A stretch of DNA of 64,000 nt from Buddleja alternifolia. Lineage: Eukaryota; Streptophyta; Magnoliopsida; Lamiales; Scrophulariaceae. The position numbers and the translations under genes are program-made. The first letter of the stretch is position 1, and each line of letters starts with the position of its first letter. The stretch covers positions 18,092,708-18,156,707 of the forward strand of contig CM033391.1 in NCBI GenBank assembly GCA_019426215.1. The letters are read 5' to 3'. Under the pieces are notes generated by a model. The model was not told where the DNA came from and did not search any database. It saw only the letters and a program-made list of their open reading frames with translations. Below are positions 1 to 11,752 of this stretch, piece after piece.

Positions 1-20
1 CGCGTGTAAATCACAATAAT

Positions 21-58
21 CCCCCCCCCCCCCGCCTCGCCTCGCCTCGCCTCCCCTA
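21..58. repeat. Poly-C run and GCCTC pentamer microsatellite
   Basis: A run of 13 C at 21-33 is followed by about four tandem GCCTC units. Simple-sequence repeat; no gene signal is visible around it. Confidence 0.9.
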
Positions 59-739
59 GTAGAATTGTTGGCTCTGTCCCTATATCAGAACATGATCACA
101 TCATGTGATAATATAGTATAATATACACTACTTGATGTATATAAGATCCACTGCATTGAAGAATTTTTGAAAAAAAAATTCGTCAATACTTAATTGACGT
201 GTTATCACAAAAATCTTTTCATGTAGTTGTCATTGACATTTGTAATTAGTTGTGTTAGGTTGCAGTAATTTGTCCTCTAGCTCATATTTTGTATCCTTAG
301 CCAGTAAGCAAAATACTGGATAAAAGTTTGATGTTAAAAGAAAAATGAATAAAAATTGGATATAAAAGAAAACAGTAGCAACACTCCCGGTTCAACTTAA
401 AATTTTCCTAACAATAACAAGTATAATTATGACATTGACTAATAATTCACTTTAGTCAAAATACCCAATATTTGTAATGGTTAGTGGAGCTCGATCAGAG
501 CAGCCCCTAAATTTATTTTAATGTGCTAGTGTTTGACACTTAGGTGGTTTGACAATATTTTTGCCATGTTCAATGTGAAAAGAATATTCACAAGAATCTA
601 GAGATAGTGGAACCATTATTTCTTTTTATTCTAGTGTATGCAACGTCCCCTAACTTACGAACTCTCTATACGCTGGCATATCATGACGCTACAACAGTAT
701 TTTCTGGAATACGCGCAAACCTCATAGAGCTCGGGATTC
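59..739. other. AT-rich intergenic stretch, nothing recognised
   Basis: No convincing coding, RNA or transposon-end signal was seen. Short open frames here lack any family motif. Confidence 0.5.
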
Positions 740-742
740 TAA

Positions 743-1930
743 GGCTGTGTTTGGTTATGTTTTGGGATGGTATTTTGGTGAAAATTATTGGTGAAAATTT
801 TATTGGGACACGTGCAATTTTGATAGGATTGCGTTTGGTTATGTTTTGGGAGTTGTTTTTTGAGTGATTTTTTTGTGAGAAAATTACTGTAGCTGTCAAA
901 TCATGTAAGTTTTTGTCTCTCAATAATTAAAAGTGATAATATAATATTGAGATTGTAATAATTATTATATAGATAAATATATATGTATATATGTAGGTAA
1001 TAGTAGTATATATAATATTGAGATTGTAATAATTATTATAGAGATAAATATATATGTATATATGTAAGTAATAGTAGTGTATATATATATATATATATAT
1101 AAGTAATAGTAGTTGATATATATACTTAAAAGAAAAGTTTATATATATACATATATATTTAATTACAAAATTATATTTAATTTACGAAAATTAAAAAAAA
1201 ATTGAAGACAACATTTCAAATGTCGTCTTTAATTTTTTCATTTTTATTTTTTTATTTATGATATGTCGTCTTCTAATTATATAAAAAAATAAATAAATAT
1301 ATATATAGAAAAAATTATATTTAATTACAAAATTATATTTAATTTACGAAAATTATAAAAAAGAAAAAGAAAATTGAAGACGTTCAATTTTCTTTTCTTT
1401 TTTATTTATGAACAGTGAAGACGACATGGCACATGTCGTCTTCACTGTTCATTTTTATTTATTTTTTTAATTATGAAGAAGATATTTTATATGTCGTCTT
1501 CTAATTATATATATATATAAAATAATATATATATATATAGAGAGAGAAAAAATTATATTTAATTACAAAATTATATTTAATTTACGAAAATTAAAAAAAA
1601 ATTGAAGACGACATTTCAAATGTGTCTTCAATTTTCTTTTTTTTATTCATGCACAATGAAGACGACATTTTATATTTATGCTAAAAATATATATATATAT
1701 ATATATATAGTGTGTGAGAGAGAGAGAGAGAGAGAGAAAGTGAGAGAGTGAGAGAAAGAGAGGAGAGAGAATGTGTCGAGAGAGTGAGAGAAAAAGAGGA
1801 GAGAGAGTGTGTCAGAGAAACAGGGAGTACAATCATTATTTTTTTTTTTGACCAAAAATTGTGTGATCCAAACATAACTTGACCAAAAATTCGGACGAAA
1901 ATGGGCTTGAAAACATAACCAAACATAGCC
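743..1930. mobile_element. Tourist/Harbinger-like TIR element, non-coding
   Basis: The ends are imperfect terminal inverted repeats: GGCTGTGTTTGGTTATG on the left and the complement of GGCTATGTTTGGTTATG on the right. The 3-bp sequence TAA flanks both sides (740-742 and 1931-1933). This end sequence and TSD type are those of PIF/Harbinger (Tourist) elements. The interior is TA-rich and carries several palindromes built on GAAGACGACAT, plus a GA-rich run near 1710-1815. No transposase is visible, so it would depend on enzymes supplied in trans. A partial relative in inverted orientation lies at about 59765-60205. Confidence 0.75.
1408..1452. repeat. Perfect 21-bp inverted repeat with 3-nt loop
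   Basis: Arms 1408-1428 and 1432-1452 are perfectly complementary around the loop GCA. Imperfect versions of the same GAAGACGACAT palindrome lie near 1202-1236 and 1592-1630, with one-sided copies near 1480-1500 and 1658-1670. A transcript would fold into a very stable hairpin. Whether it is processed to small RNA is not known. Confidence 0.85.
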
Positions 1931-1933
1931 TAA

Positions 1934-4920
1934 ATTGTGGGCTCCTAAAATTTGAGATTTAATGTGCTCTAGCCGTTGTCTGACAGAATTATAATTGCGA
2001 TTCTACATTTTAATGACAGATAGTCAAAACAAAAAAAAAAAAAAATTGGATATCTGCAATAATGAAATGTACAATCAGTGACAGAAACAGGATTGGAAGG
2101 GGGCCAAGACAAAAATTAGAGGAAAAAACTTGACAATTACGCAGGTACTTATAATGGAATCACGTATGACAATAATCATATGTAGAGTTGCATAAGAACA
2201 TGACAATTTGTTAATCAAAACAAATAAGAAGATTGGAAAAAAAAAAAGAGCTTAATTTGCTTAAATTTGGATTGTAGAAATTTATTATACAAATATAAAT
2301 GATTCACGTCTTTGTTTATATTATTATTTTAAATTGATACATATGAATATTGCATTGATTAAGAAAACTTTATCATTACAAATATCAAACAAAAGATAGC
2401 GTATCACTAGTTAACAGGTGGAATTATTAAATTTGATCCGTATATAATATAGTGCAAATACATATATATATATATATATATAATGGTATATATTCTTGAA
2501 AGTCAAACTAATTTTTTTAAAATGCACACGTCTTTTATTTGTTTATTGTTATTAAGTATTAACCTAAGGTTCAGATTTCGTAAATTAGAATTGGAAGGCT
2601 CAAGTGTCATAAATTTGGAGCCGCTCAATATCCTTGGGATTCTTTTCATCATCGGGCGACGTTTTTGGTCTCTGAGCTGGTTTAGGTGCAACAATGTGGT
2701 TTAGCTTGCAATATGTCTCTCCCACTGTAAACATTTGTCCCTCTGAACAGTCTCGTTCCTTAGTGTCGTTTGGCTTTCATAAGACCCTCAATCTGATGTT
2801 TGGTTTTTTTTCTTTGCAATCCTACGGGCTTCCTTCAATAAGGTTGATGTTGATTATTGCAATACATGGTGCAATGGTCTATGTAATTAATTTTTTCAAA
2901 TAACTCAATATTTGTTTAATTAGAAATAAAAAAAAAAGTCAGAAAAAAAATATGACCTTTCAGTTTAAGAAATGTTTGCCACTTTTTCGTTCACTTTCCC
3001 AAGTACATTGGTTCCTTATTCATATACTAGTAAAGTGCACATGCATTCGCACGTGGGAATCATTTTTATGTAGTAAATGATTTACAAATAGTAAAAAATA
3101 ATTTTAGGCTAACGTAAAACTTATCAATATTTCATTAGTTATTTTAGTCCCAATATTTCCTTTGTTGTTGAACGCCTTCATATATTGATTTCTTTATTTT
3201 TGCTTTTCAATTGGCAATTGGTAAACGTATTTGATTAATATACTTCAATTTATCAAATCTAATAATTTCAACTTTAATTGTGTATCTAAGCATTCACTGT
3301 CCATTTCAGGATTTTTTTTAATTATTATTTTTTCTCTTTTGCTGTGCATTTGTCTTTATCATTTTATTCGAAATTAATCATTTCGTTGGATACTAAATCA
3401 TATTCTTAACAGAAATCCTAGCGAGATAAATATAAATGTTTCAATTTCATCAACGTATCAAATAGAAAACAAAGTCATTGTTGTTCACTAATCCTTTAAA
3501 AGTTGAGACAACATATACATTCAAAAAAAAAAAGAGCAAGAAGAAGAAAGAAAATCTTTAAGAAATCAGACGACCATTTAGTAAAAACCAATAGAAATCA
3601 GACCAAACTATACAAACCAAAGTCTGAAAGCCAAAGACCATTTACAAAAATTAAGATCATCCAATTCATGTCCTCAAAATAGAACCTATATATATACATA
3701 GCACCTAGCTATACAAAAATAAAGGCTAAAAGCAAAGATCCAACAGAAGATCAAAACCAAAGACAGTAAAAAAATAAGAGAAAGAGAATCAATGAGCTCC
3801 AAAATAGAACCAATAATTTATATTACTAAGGTTAATAGATGATGAAAGGTCACGAGTTAAATTATTTAATTTTCAGAGTGGTGATCAGAAATGAAATTAA
3901 GAATTATAATGGCTGTATACGCACTGCACATTCCATTGCTAAGGTAATTATTAGATGAAAGGTCATGATGAGTTAATATTAGTTTATGCATTGATTTCAA
4001 ATGGTAGACTAAAATTCTTGCAGTTATAGTTGACATGCCACATGACTTTCTAGCTTCTTTCTTATCTACATTATTATTATCGCATATATAGTAGTTTATT
4101 TATTTAATAATAATAATAATAATATATTAGTAAGGTTAGTTAAGTGAGGGCAACAATGTCCTTTCATAATTGAAAGAAATATCAACAAGATTCGTACTTT
4201 TATAGAAAATATAGGATATAGAATATACAGAGCAATGTTGTATGTCACTGATTGGACTTTACCTTTACTAATTTGGAAAAGAAAGTATTGTAATTAGTTC
4301 AGAATATATTTAATATATAATATGTTTCAAAAATTAAAGAAATGAAAGATCACGAAAAATAAATGGATAACATGTAGATTTCTCTCAGGCACAGTTATTA
4401 GAAATTTAGAGTATTTTTCTTTTTAACATAGAACAAAACTAGTCAATATATACATAGATAGAAATATACATAGACAAGTTATAAAATAGGGTACAGAGAT
4501 GTAACTCGAGGAATACAAAAACGGTAATCTATCCCTTCTCTAGCAGGGGGTGAAAAAAAGGTCAATCATCAAAAACAGTCGAGTTATCATGGTGCCTATC
4601 GAAGTAATATTAGCACCAAACGCCAAAGCATCCGTACTCTAATTAGTCTCCCTGTGTTATACCAAATACGAGGTGCACCTGCGAAATAATTAAGTATCTA
4701 TGTTCTGGAACCCATAAGCAGCATCAGACCACCCTACCCAATGTACAGGCACGGCTGCGAAAACAGACATAATTAAAACATGAATCAGTGTGATGGACAA
4801 TAGGCCTGCCTAATAGAATTTAGATTATCTGTTTGTTAGGTTAAATGTTTATATTTTGTCAAAAGGATCATATATTTTTCTTGATGCCAAACTAACACAA
4901 AGTCCAAAAAGTTCACATTG
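1934..4920. other. Long AT-rich intergenic region without a supported gene
   Basis: About 3 kb with poly-A and TA runs and no feature I can name. A minus-strand open stretch of roughly 55 codons around 2620-2790 looks more protein-like than its surroundings but matches no family I recognise. The 4450-4800 part has the look of decayed repeat sequence. Confidence 0.4.
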
Positions 4921-5402
4921 CATACATGATTTATACTGAACATAAAAAAAAAATTCGTCTTTTCTGTCGCTTTATGCTTTCTTCCTTTTGGTAGATCTCA
5001 TTTTCTAAGTCAATGAGGAGTCGGTCCATGTCGATCATGGTGGTATGTTGAAGTTCATCATAGTCATGCCTTCGCTGTCTAGCACTTTCAATTTTGTTCC
5101 TTCAGCTTATCCACCCATTCCCTTGGAGGTAAACTAAGTTCAAGAATCAAGTCGTAATAGATATCTTGTCTTCTGTCGTTGGATGGTTTCTAGTTGATGG
5201 GTCGTCTTAGCGGTCCGGCCTAGGGATGAAATTCCACACTTTCCAAAAAATCGACGTCCAAGTTCGGGAGCAAGTACTTTCCTAGATAATATCTTGGCTT
5301 TCTCTTTTTAGTTAACATCTTCTTTATGCTCAGTATTTCGTCAAACATTGATCGCCAGTGTTTATTATCTATCTTAGATATTGCTTTGGACTTTTCTTTA
5401 TC
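4921..5402 (-). other. Putative 3' non-coding or decayed tail of copia element E
   Basis: Read on the minus strand, this follows the stop codon of the accessory gene of element E. It keeps short protein-like stretches broken by stops. I looked for the E LTR here (sequence like 25622-27073) and did not find it, so the 3' end of E is missing or replaced. The left boundary of E is therefore unknown. Confidence 0.35.
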
Positions 5403-5524
5403 TTACCCCTTCTTGACATCAGCAAAAGAGCGTTGTAAGTCAGCGATGTCCTTTCGGAGAAGCTTGACTTCATCGATTAAGAGAGCGATCTGTTTAGCGA
5501 TACTCTGAGATACGAGGTTAGAGG
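5403..5524 (-). pseudogene. C-terminal end of the copia E accessory gene, cut off by copia A
   Basis: Removing copia A and one copy of the 5-bp TSD makes the minus-strand reading frame that leaves 15379 continue without interruption at 5523 and run to a TAA at 5403-5405. This tail encodes about 40 residues with heptad-like spacing of Leu and Ile, compatible with a short coiled coil. The frame continuity shows that A inserted into a coding sequence that was open at this point. Confidence 0.75.
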
Positions 5525-7651
5525 TGTTAGAGTTAGTGCCCGGTGCACCAATTATTGGGCGCCATTCTATGTAATAATAACTCTAGAGCTGAACAATCGT
5601 TTTCTTATAAATAAAGTCAATCTCTTTATATATGTGGCATGTCTTTATTCTTAAATTAGTTTTTACTTTGGCTTAGAATAAAGTCCCGAAGGATCACACA
5701 TAGCTATGGGACATCATTGCACATTGGGTGTGGCAATGATGGAATATGTCTCGAAGGCTGTGATCTTTAAACATTGTTCCAAGTCGTGAAAGGGTTCATC
5801 GAGATAAAGGGATATCGATGTAACCCAAAAGACTTGCTCATATGATGCATACTCTGGTAGAAGTGTATCTCGTTCCATAGATACTGGCACGGTGAAAGCC
5901 AATGCATATATGAGGGTTGCCATTGTGGTAATGGGCGAACTGAACAACCCCATGGAAGTTCCTGAAATGGATTCCCAGTCGAATGTGGAACTTCCAGTGG
6001 TCTTGTAGTATAAGAGTAATCCTTATGGACCTAAGATTCCATTGGATGTCTTATGCGTAACCGCGCATGTTCTTGATTTGTTACATGATCACTTTAGATG
6101 ATCGAATATGGGCAAACTCAGACATGCACGTCTTACGTAGTAAGGCACGTGAGAATCAAGAGGAATCTATCTCTGACATTAGCCAGTCGTTAATCTCCTA
6201 TGGTTACATAGTGAATCGACTTAAGGAATCTTCGGCCGAAGTATGATATCTAAAGAGGCGTAGGGTTTCCTCGTTTAGATAGTCGAAGTCGATTTCACAT
6301 AACGTGGGAAACATAGTATTGAATTAATAGAGCTTCGACCTTAGCCAATGCTCTAGATTCAATCGGGAGATTAGATAGAGGGATCTTACTTATGCGAGGA
6401 TCAAGATCGCAAAAGGCGTATCTTTACTTTCGTTTTATCTAGGTCTTCGGGACCCTATGCTAGGTGGGCAACCGCGATTTGTAAGTGCCGAGAATTAGCT
6501 TGGTGACTAATTCGAGGCTTGATTAAATCAAAGGATTGATTTAATCTAGTACTTTCCATTTTAGGAAGGTACACTAGCACTGTGGGAAGATGTACTTACT
6601 ACTAGATAGAAACGACCTAAGGGGTCACACACTAACTCGAGAGAGTCACTGCTTGAATAGATGTGATTAATCAATTTCGAGGAAATTGAGGGAATTAGGA
6701 AAGTGTAGTACTTTCCTAATATGGAATATAAATTAATTGAAGGATTCAATTAATTTTACTCTTTTAATTAATCTTGTAGAATTAATTAAATTAATGGACC
6801 TAGTAGAGTCCAAGTATTTTATTTAATTGGGTGGAGCCCAAGTTAAATAAATAAATGTTGGAATTAATTGGTTGGATTTAATTTGACTTGTATTTAATTG
6901 ATGGGTTGTGCCTATAATTAAATTGAGAAGTCAAAATTGAACCCTAGAGTCCAATTGAATATGTTGACCGATTTCTTGAGTGAAAATAAGGGAAGGGGGC
7001 GATTTTACCATGTGGTGGAGGAGGAAAAGAGTTTTCCCCTTCTCCAAGTCTTCATAGGATAAGGATTACTAGAGAGTTTAGGAGAAAGGAAGTTTCCTTT
7101 TCCTAATTGGACTCTAGGTAATCTTCACCTATAAATAAGAGATGAAGAAGACTAAAAAGATGATGAATAATTGCTGGAAAATCCGCCCCCCCCTTCCTAA
7201 CCTAAAAATCGGCCACCTTCTCCCTTTCCAACAAGACGTCGTTCTATTCATGTGTTGAATTAAACGACTTAGAAAATATTCCTACCATTCACATAATCAA
7301 GCCTAAGTTAAGCTTAGAATCGTTTTGTTGTCTAGCACGCAAGGCAAGACGATTGGTGACTTGAACGAGGTGTGGATACATCTTAGAGGTGCGACGCTTG
7401 GAGCACTCTAAACCGGGAGATACGAAAAGACGACGGGCAATTTCTCACCCAAGGGAAATTGTGTGGATTTGCACCACAGGGTTGCTGTGATCCAAAGTAC
7501 GAGGTAAAACAAGGTATAATTTCGTCTACCTCCTTATCGAATTCGATCGAACCAATTCCATATTCCTATTTTAGGGTGGTTGTACGTTTACTTTTGTAAA
7601 ATTTTAATTTCCGCTGCCACGAGCCACCCGAGGGAATGAGTCAACCCAACA
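5525..7651 (+). repeat. 5' LTR of copia A
   Basis: 2127 bp, TG...CA ends. It is almost identical to 13243-15378, with scattered substitutions and small indels, the largest near 5640-5665 against 13350-13375. It contains a TATA box at 7130-7137. Its first half also resembles diverged remnants at 27380-28330 and 28331-28503. Confidence 0.95.
7130..7137 (+). promoter_or_regulatory. TATA box of copia A 5' LTR
   Basis: TATAAATA in an otherwise mixed-composition stretch, with about 515 bp of LTR downstream. It is repeated at 14849-14856 in the 3' LTR. This is the expected place for the U3/R boundary promoter; the start site itself is not visible. Confidence 0.65.
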
Positions 7652-7652
7652 G

Positions 7653-7664
7653 TGGTATCAGAGC
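7653..7664 (+). other. Primer binding site of copia A
   Basis: TGGTATCAGAGC lies one base after the LTR end. It is complementary to the 3' end of plant initiator tRNA-Met, the usual primer of plant copia elements. Confidence 0.92.
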
Positions 7665-9352
7665 CATGGTTTGGCTCGATCGAATTTTTATGTGATTATG
7701 CATGTTTGTTTTTACGTTTTAATTGTAAAATCGAAAGCATGATAATCAATATGTTCATTGTTAGACTAGGATTGATTTTGATTTGGGATGTTGTTTGATT
7801 TTTATGATTTTAATGTTTAAAAGTCATTGGTTTTAAAAATCATGAAATCTGAAATTTAGGTATATGATTGTTTTCGAAGGTTTTGATCTAGTTTTATGAA
7901 ATCACCTTTGGTGGGGTGTTGCGAGATGGTTGAACCAAAGGTTTAATCATCAAGTAATAAAACTTAGACCTTAGGAGAATTCAGATTCGTTAATCGAAAC
8001 TCGAAAGCTCACGAACGTGCGAAAAACTGATTTAAAAATCGCAAACAGCAACAGCCGCTGCACGCGGCGCCCAGGTGTGGGGTAACCACGCCCAGGCGCG
8101 CGTATGACCATGCCCAGACGTGGTCAACAGAAAGTTAAAACAAAAAAAAATATTTTTTTTCCTTTCTTCGTACTTTCTGGAGGTGGGTGACCTAAAGACC
8201 TAACCTATAATATTTTTTAACTTGTAAACTCTGAGAAAGGTTTTAGAAATCAATATCGAACTTATCCCAATGATATTTGCAATCTAGTTTGAATGATGAA
8301 TGGGTAAAATTTACTTTATCACATGTATGTTTGTTGCTTGGCATGTTTATGTGATAAAAGGATGAACCACGAGCCTAGTCGTAGTGTTGGTTTTCTATGT
8401 ATGTAATTATTCTAGAGTTGTAAATAATAGCCGGTTTGGCTCTTTCCTTTTCGTATAGTAGATTAGTAGTTTTTGATATTCTATGTAATCGAAGACGGAG
8501 CAAGGAGACGGAGCCAAGACTTGAAGACTTGTATGCTGAGACGATACCATTGTAATAGTCTAGGCTGTGTTTTTACTTTCTAGAATGTCCAAACCCACTT
8601 TGGCTCGAGTGGGTTACTAGGTTAGGGCTCGAGGTGGTTCATCCTCAATTTTACCGCTTTGTGGATGTTTTATTTATCTGTCTATGATGATTATGTCATG
8701 TAATGCATGCATAGGATAGATAATTAAAACAAGATAATTAAATCTGATGAGACCCCCCAAATAAGCATGTTATAATTCCCTCCTGTGAAAATATTAGGCT
8801 TTTGTGATTATAAGAATGAAATTCTATTATCATACCTTCCATCATAAGTATTCACCATGTGAAACGCCGCCAAAGGTTCAATCCTTTTGCTCAGAAAATG
8901 GGGTGGATTGGATCCGAGGTAGGCTGTGAGTGTTTACTAAGCACTACGGTGCCCCGTGGAAATCGGTTGGTTTCATTGCTTTGCTCAGAAAATGGGGGCA
9001 ATGGAATTGATGGTTATACATGGGATATTTGATGGGTCGAGCCTAACATCGTCCCTCATGTGTTAGCTCAGAAAATGGGGCACATGTGGGAGATGAGGAA
9101 AAATAGAAGGCCCGGTAAGGCTACTATTCAAAATCATCGTGTGTTAGCTCAGAAAATGGGGCATATAATGAAGTGAGAATAGATCTCAAGCCCACTAAAA
9201 GAGACTAACGTTTCTTCGAATCATATCAAGAGGGTGGTGTGATTTGAGAAAAATAGTGGGAGACTTGTACAATTAAAGACCAAATTGTATAAGGACTTTA
9301 TTTGAAAATCCGTTATTGATTATCTGTTATGCATTTTTGTAGATAAACGAAA
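7665..9352 (+). other. Long untranslated leader of copia A
   Basis: 1.7 kb between the primer site and the gag start, unusually long. The first part has no reading frame of note. The last 500 bases carry the repeated hairpins described separately, and a further hairpin (arms 9217-9227 and 9237-9247, several G-U pairs) follows them. In LTR elements this region normally holds packaging and dimerisation signals. Confidence 0.7.
8871..9171 (+). repeat. Four serial hairpins with a conserved loop in the copia A leader
   Basis: The 15-mer GCTCAGAAAATGGGG occurs at 8889, 8983, 9066 and 9147, spaced 94, 83 and 81 bases apart. Each copy sits inside an inverted repeat whose arms differ from copy to copy but pair with each other: CAATCC/GGATTG around copy 1, CATTGC/GCAATG around copy 2, CATGTG/CACATG around copy 3, and a weaker stem with G-U pairs around copy 4. 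Stems extend further with wobble pairs, most clearly for copies 2 and 3. A constant loop with variable but self-complementary stems is the signature of selected RNA structure. The function is inferred only; packaging, Gag binding or translation control are possible. Confidence 0.8.
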
Positions 9353-10134
9353 ATGGCCAATAATCCTTTCAAAACCCTAATTGAAACAAACAAACTGACT
9401 GGATCAAACTTTGAAGATTGGCTTCGTAACCTTAAGATTATCCTTTCGTCTGAAAGAAGACAATATATGCTTGACATACCGGTGCAAGATGAGCCGGAAG
9501 AGGATTCATCTGATGATGAAAAGTTCCAGTACCAACAATGGAAGGAAGATGACATGCAAGTGCGATGTCTCATGTTGGCCTCTATGAGCAACGAGTTGCA
9601 AAGACAACATGAGACGATCGAGAATGCTGCGTCGATCCTCCTTCATTTGCAAGAGCTGTATGGCACTAGAACTAGGCGAGAAAGATATGCTATCTCCAAG
9701 GAGCTCTTCAAAGCTTGAATGACTGAAAACTCTGATGTAAGTGCGCACGTACTTAAAATGATCGGGCTAATTGAAAAATTGGCTGGTCTGGGCGTGACAC
9801 TTGACAATGAGCTTTCTATGGATTTGGTCCTACAGTCATTGCCTAACTCTTATGATCAATTTGTGGTCAATTTCAACATGAACCAACTTGAAGCAAAGCT
9901 TCCTGAGCTGTTGAACATGTTGAAGACTGCTGAATACACCATCAAGAAGGATAAACCGGTGCTTCTTATGAATTCTTCATCAAAAGCCAAGAAGGGCAAC
10001 AAGAAGAAGAATAAGACTAAGAAGCTGAAAGGTAATGGTGGTGTGAAGAAAGGTAAGAAGTCCAAGTCTAAAAAGTCTGATGAGTGCCATAAATGTGGGA
10101 AAGTTAGGAACTGCAAAGAGCCTTCGGCTCAAGG
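9353..10134 (+). pseudogene. gag: Copia A gag (nucleocapsid precursor), broken
   Basis: Start ATG at 9353 follows the leader; the protein begins MANNPFKTL and has the tryptophan-containing copia gag region. An in-frame TGA at 9716-9718 splits it after 121 codons and the same frame then continues. A Lys-rich stretch precedes the CCHC zinc knuckle near 10084-10113. The knuckle is damaged: only CHKCGK and a later Cys remain, and the Gly-His region between them is missing without loss of frame. Gag would normally form the particle and bind the RNA leader. The stop and knuckle loss make this copy non-functional. Confidence 0.85.
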
Positions 10135-11752
10135 TATGTTCTTTGTTGAAGTTAACTTCACTGTTAACAATATTTCTTGGGTTCTTGACACTGGATGCGG
10201 TGTTCATATCTTCAATGATTTGCAGGTGATTGAAAGAACCAAGGAGCTAAGTAGAGGAGACATGACCCTGCGGATGGGGAATGGAGCATTGGTTGCTACC
10301 AAAGTCGTGGGGACGATCCACTTAGAGTTAGGAGATAGGAAATTAGTTTTACATTCCGTTTATTTTGTTCCTGAAATAATAAGAAATATTATCTCGATTC
10401 CGGTTTTGGATAGAGAAGGATATTATTTTGAGATTCGTAATAAAAGTTTACTTTTGTTTTATGAATCGTCTCTTATTATGGAATCGAAAATGAAAGATGG
10501 AATGTATACTATATCCCCAATAATTTCCAATCTCAATATTCAACGAAGTAACAAACGTAAACAAGATAATCAAGTAAGCACGCAAATGTGGCACGAAAGA
10601 CTTGGACATATTTCCAAAGAAAGAATTCGAATATTGGCAAAACATTTAGGTGTAAATGACTTAGATGAATTGTCAAGTTGCGAATCATGTCTTAAAGGAA
10701 AAATGACCAAGTTACCATTTTCAGGGAGAGCGGAACGAGCCACAAAACCATTGGACTTGGTCCATACGGACGTGTGCGGGCCAATGAGTGTTGGCACTCA
10801 AGGTGGCCAAAGCTACTTCATAACTTTTACCGATGATTATTCACGGTATGGTTATTTATATCTTATGAGATATAAATCTGAATCCTTTGAGAAGTTTAAG
10901 GAGTTCAGAAATGAAGTAGAGAAACAACTTGGTAGAAGTATTAAGGCTCTTCGATCGGATCGAGGAGGTGAATACTTGTCTACCGAGTTTCTTGATTATC
11001 TTAGAGAGAATGGAATTCTCTCACAGTGGACACCGCCCGGCATGCCTCAACATAACGGCGTAGCCGAGTGAAGAAATCGAACATTACAAGATATGGTTTG
11101 ATCCATGATGAGTTTCACTAAAGTTCCTAAGTCCATGTGGGGCTATGCTCTTGAAATGGCTGTCTATCTGTTGAATAGATCGCCTAGCAAGACGGTGCCC
11201 ATTACCCCATATGAAAGTTGGTGTGGAAAGACGCCCTCATATAATCATTTGAGAATATGTGGGTGTCCAGCTTATGTAAAGCATTTAGTGGGAGACAAAT
11301 TGGACCCCAAGTCCTCTTTGTGCTATTTTGTAGGATATCCAAGGGAAACTGTTGGATATTACTTCTACAGCCCAACGGAACAAAAGGTTGTTGTTTCGAG
11401 AAACGCCAATTTCTTAGAGAGGGGTCACCTTCTAGATAGAAAAGGCGAGACTGTAGAACTTGATGAGGTCCATGAGAATGGATCAAGTCAAGAAATACAA
11501 ATTAACCCACTCGACACCAACGAGGTTACATCAGTGGCACCCACCGAAAACACACAACCTTTGAGGAGATCAACGAGGATCCCAAAGGAGCCTGAAAGAT
11601 GGCTAGGCCTATTGCAAGAGGAGGGTACTCAAGATCCTCCTCTAGACTTTGATCCGAAAAGTTTGAAGAGTGCAATGTCTGACATTGATTTGAGAAAATG
11701 GCTAGAGGCCATGACATCCGAAATGGATTCCTTGTACTCCAACAAGGTATAG
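10135..11752 (+). pseudogene. pol: Copia A protease and integrase region, broken
   Basis: The aspartic protease active site is DTGC at about 10187. The GAG-pre-integrase/HHCC zinc region follows (WHERLGHIS ... CESCLKGK, about 10588-10700). Then comes the integrase core, with the first Asp in HTDVCGP near 10768, the second in RSDRGGEY near 10960, and the Glu in HNGVAE near 11066. In-frame TGA codons at 11069 and 11099 and TAG at 11750 interrupt it. The homologous copia B keeps CGA at the first two positions, so these two stops came from CGA. The frame is otherwise continuous with gag. Confidence 0.88.

Noticed and set aside
1681..1926. Minus-strand frame rich in Ser/Leu
   Set aside because: Translation of a GA repeat inside the Tourist-like element.
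4940..4953. A-run near 4944 as a retroposon poly-A tail of element E
   Set aside because: The run is A on the plus strand, so it is T on the strand of E; LTR elements do not end that way in any case.
5714..5953. Minus-strand 79-codon frame, present again at 13429-13668
   Set aside because: It is only duplicated because it lies in both LTRs of copia A, antisense to the element; no family motif.
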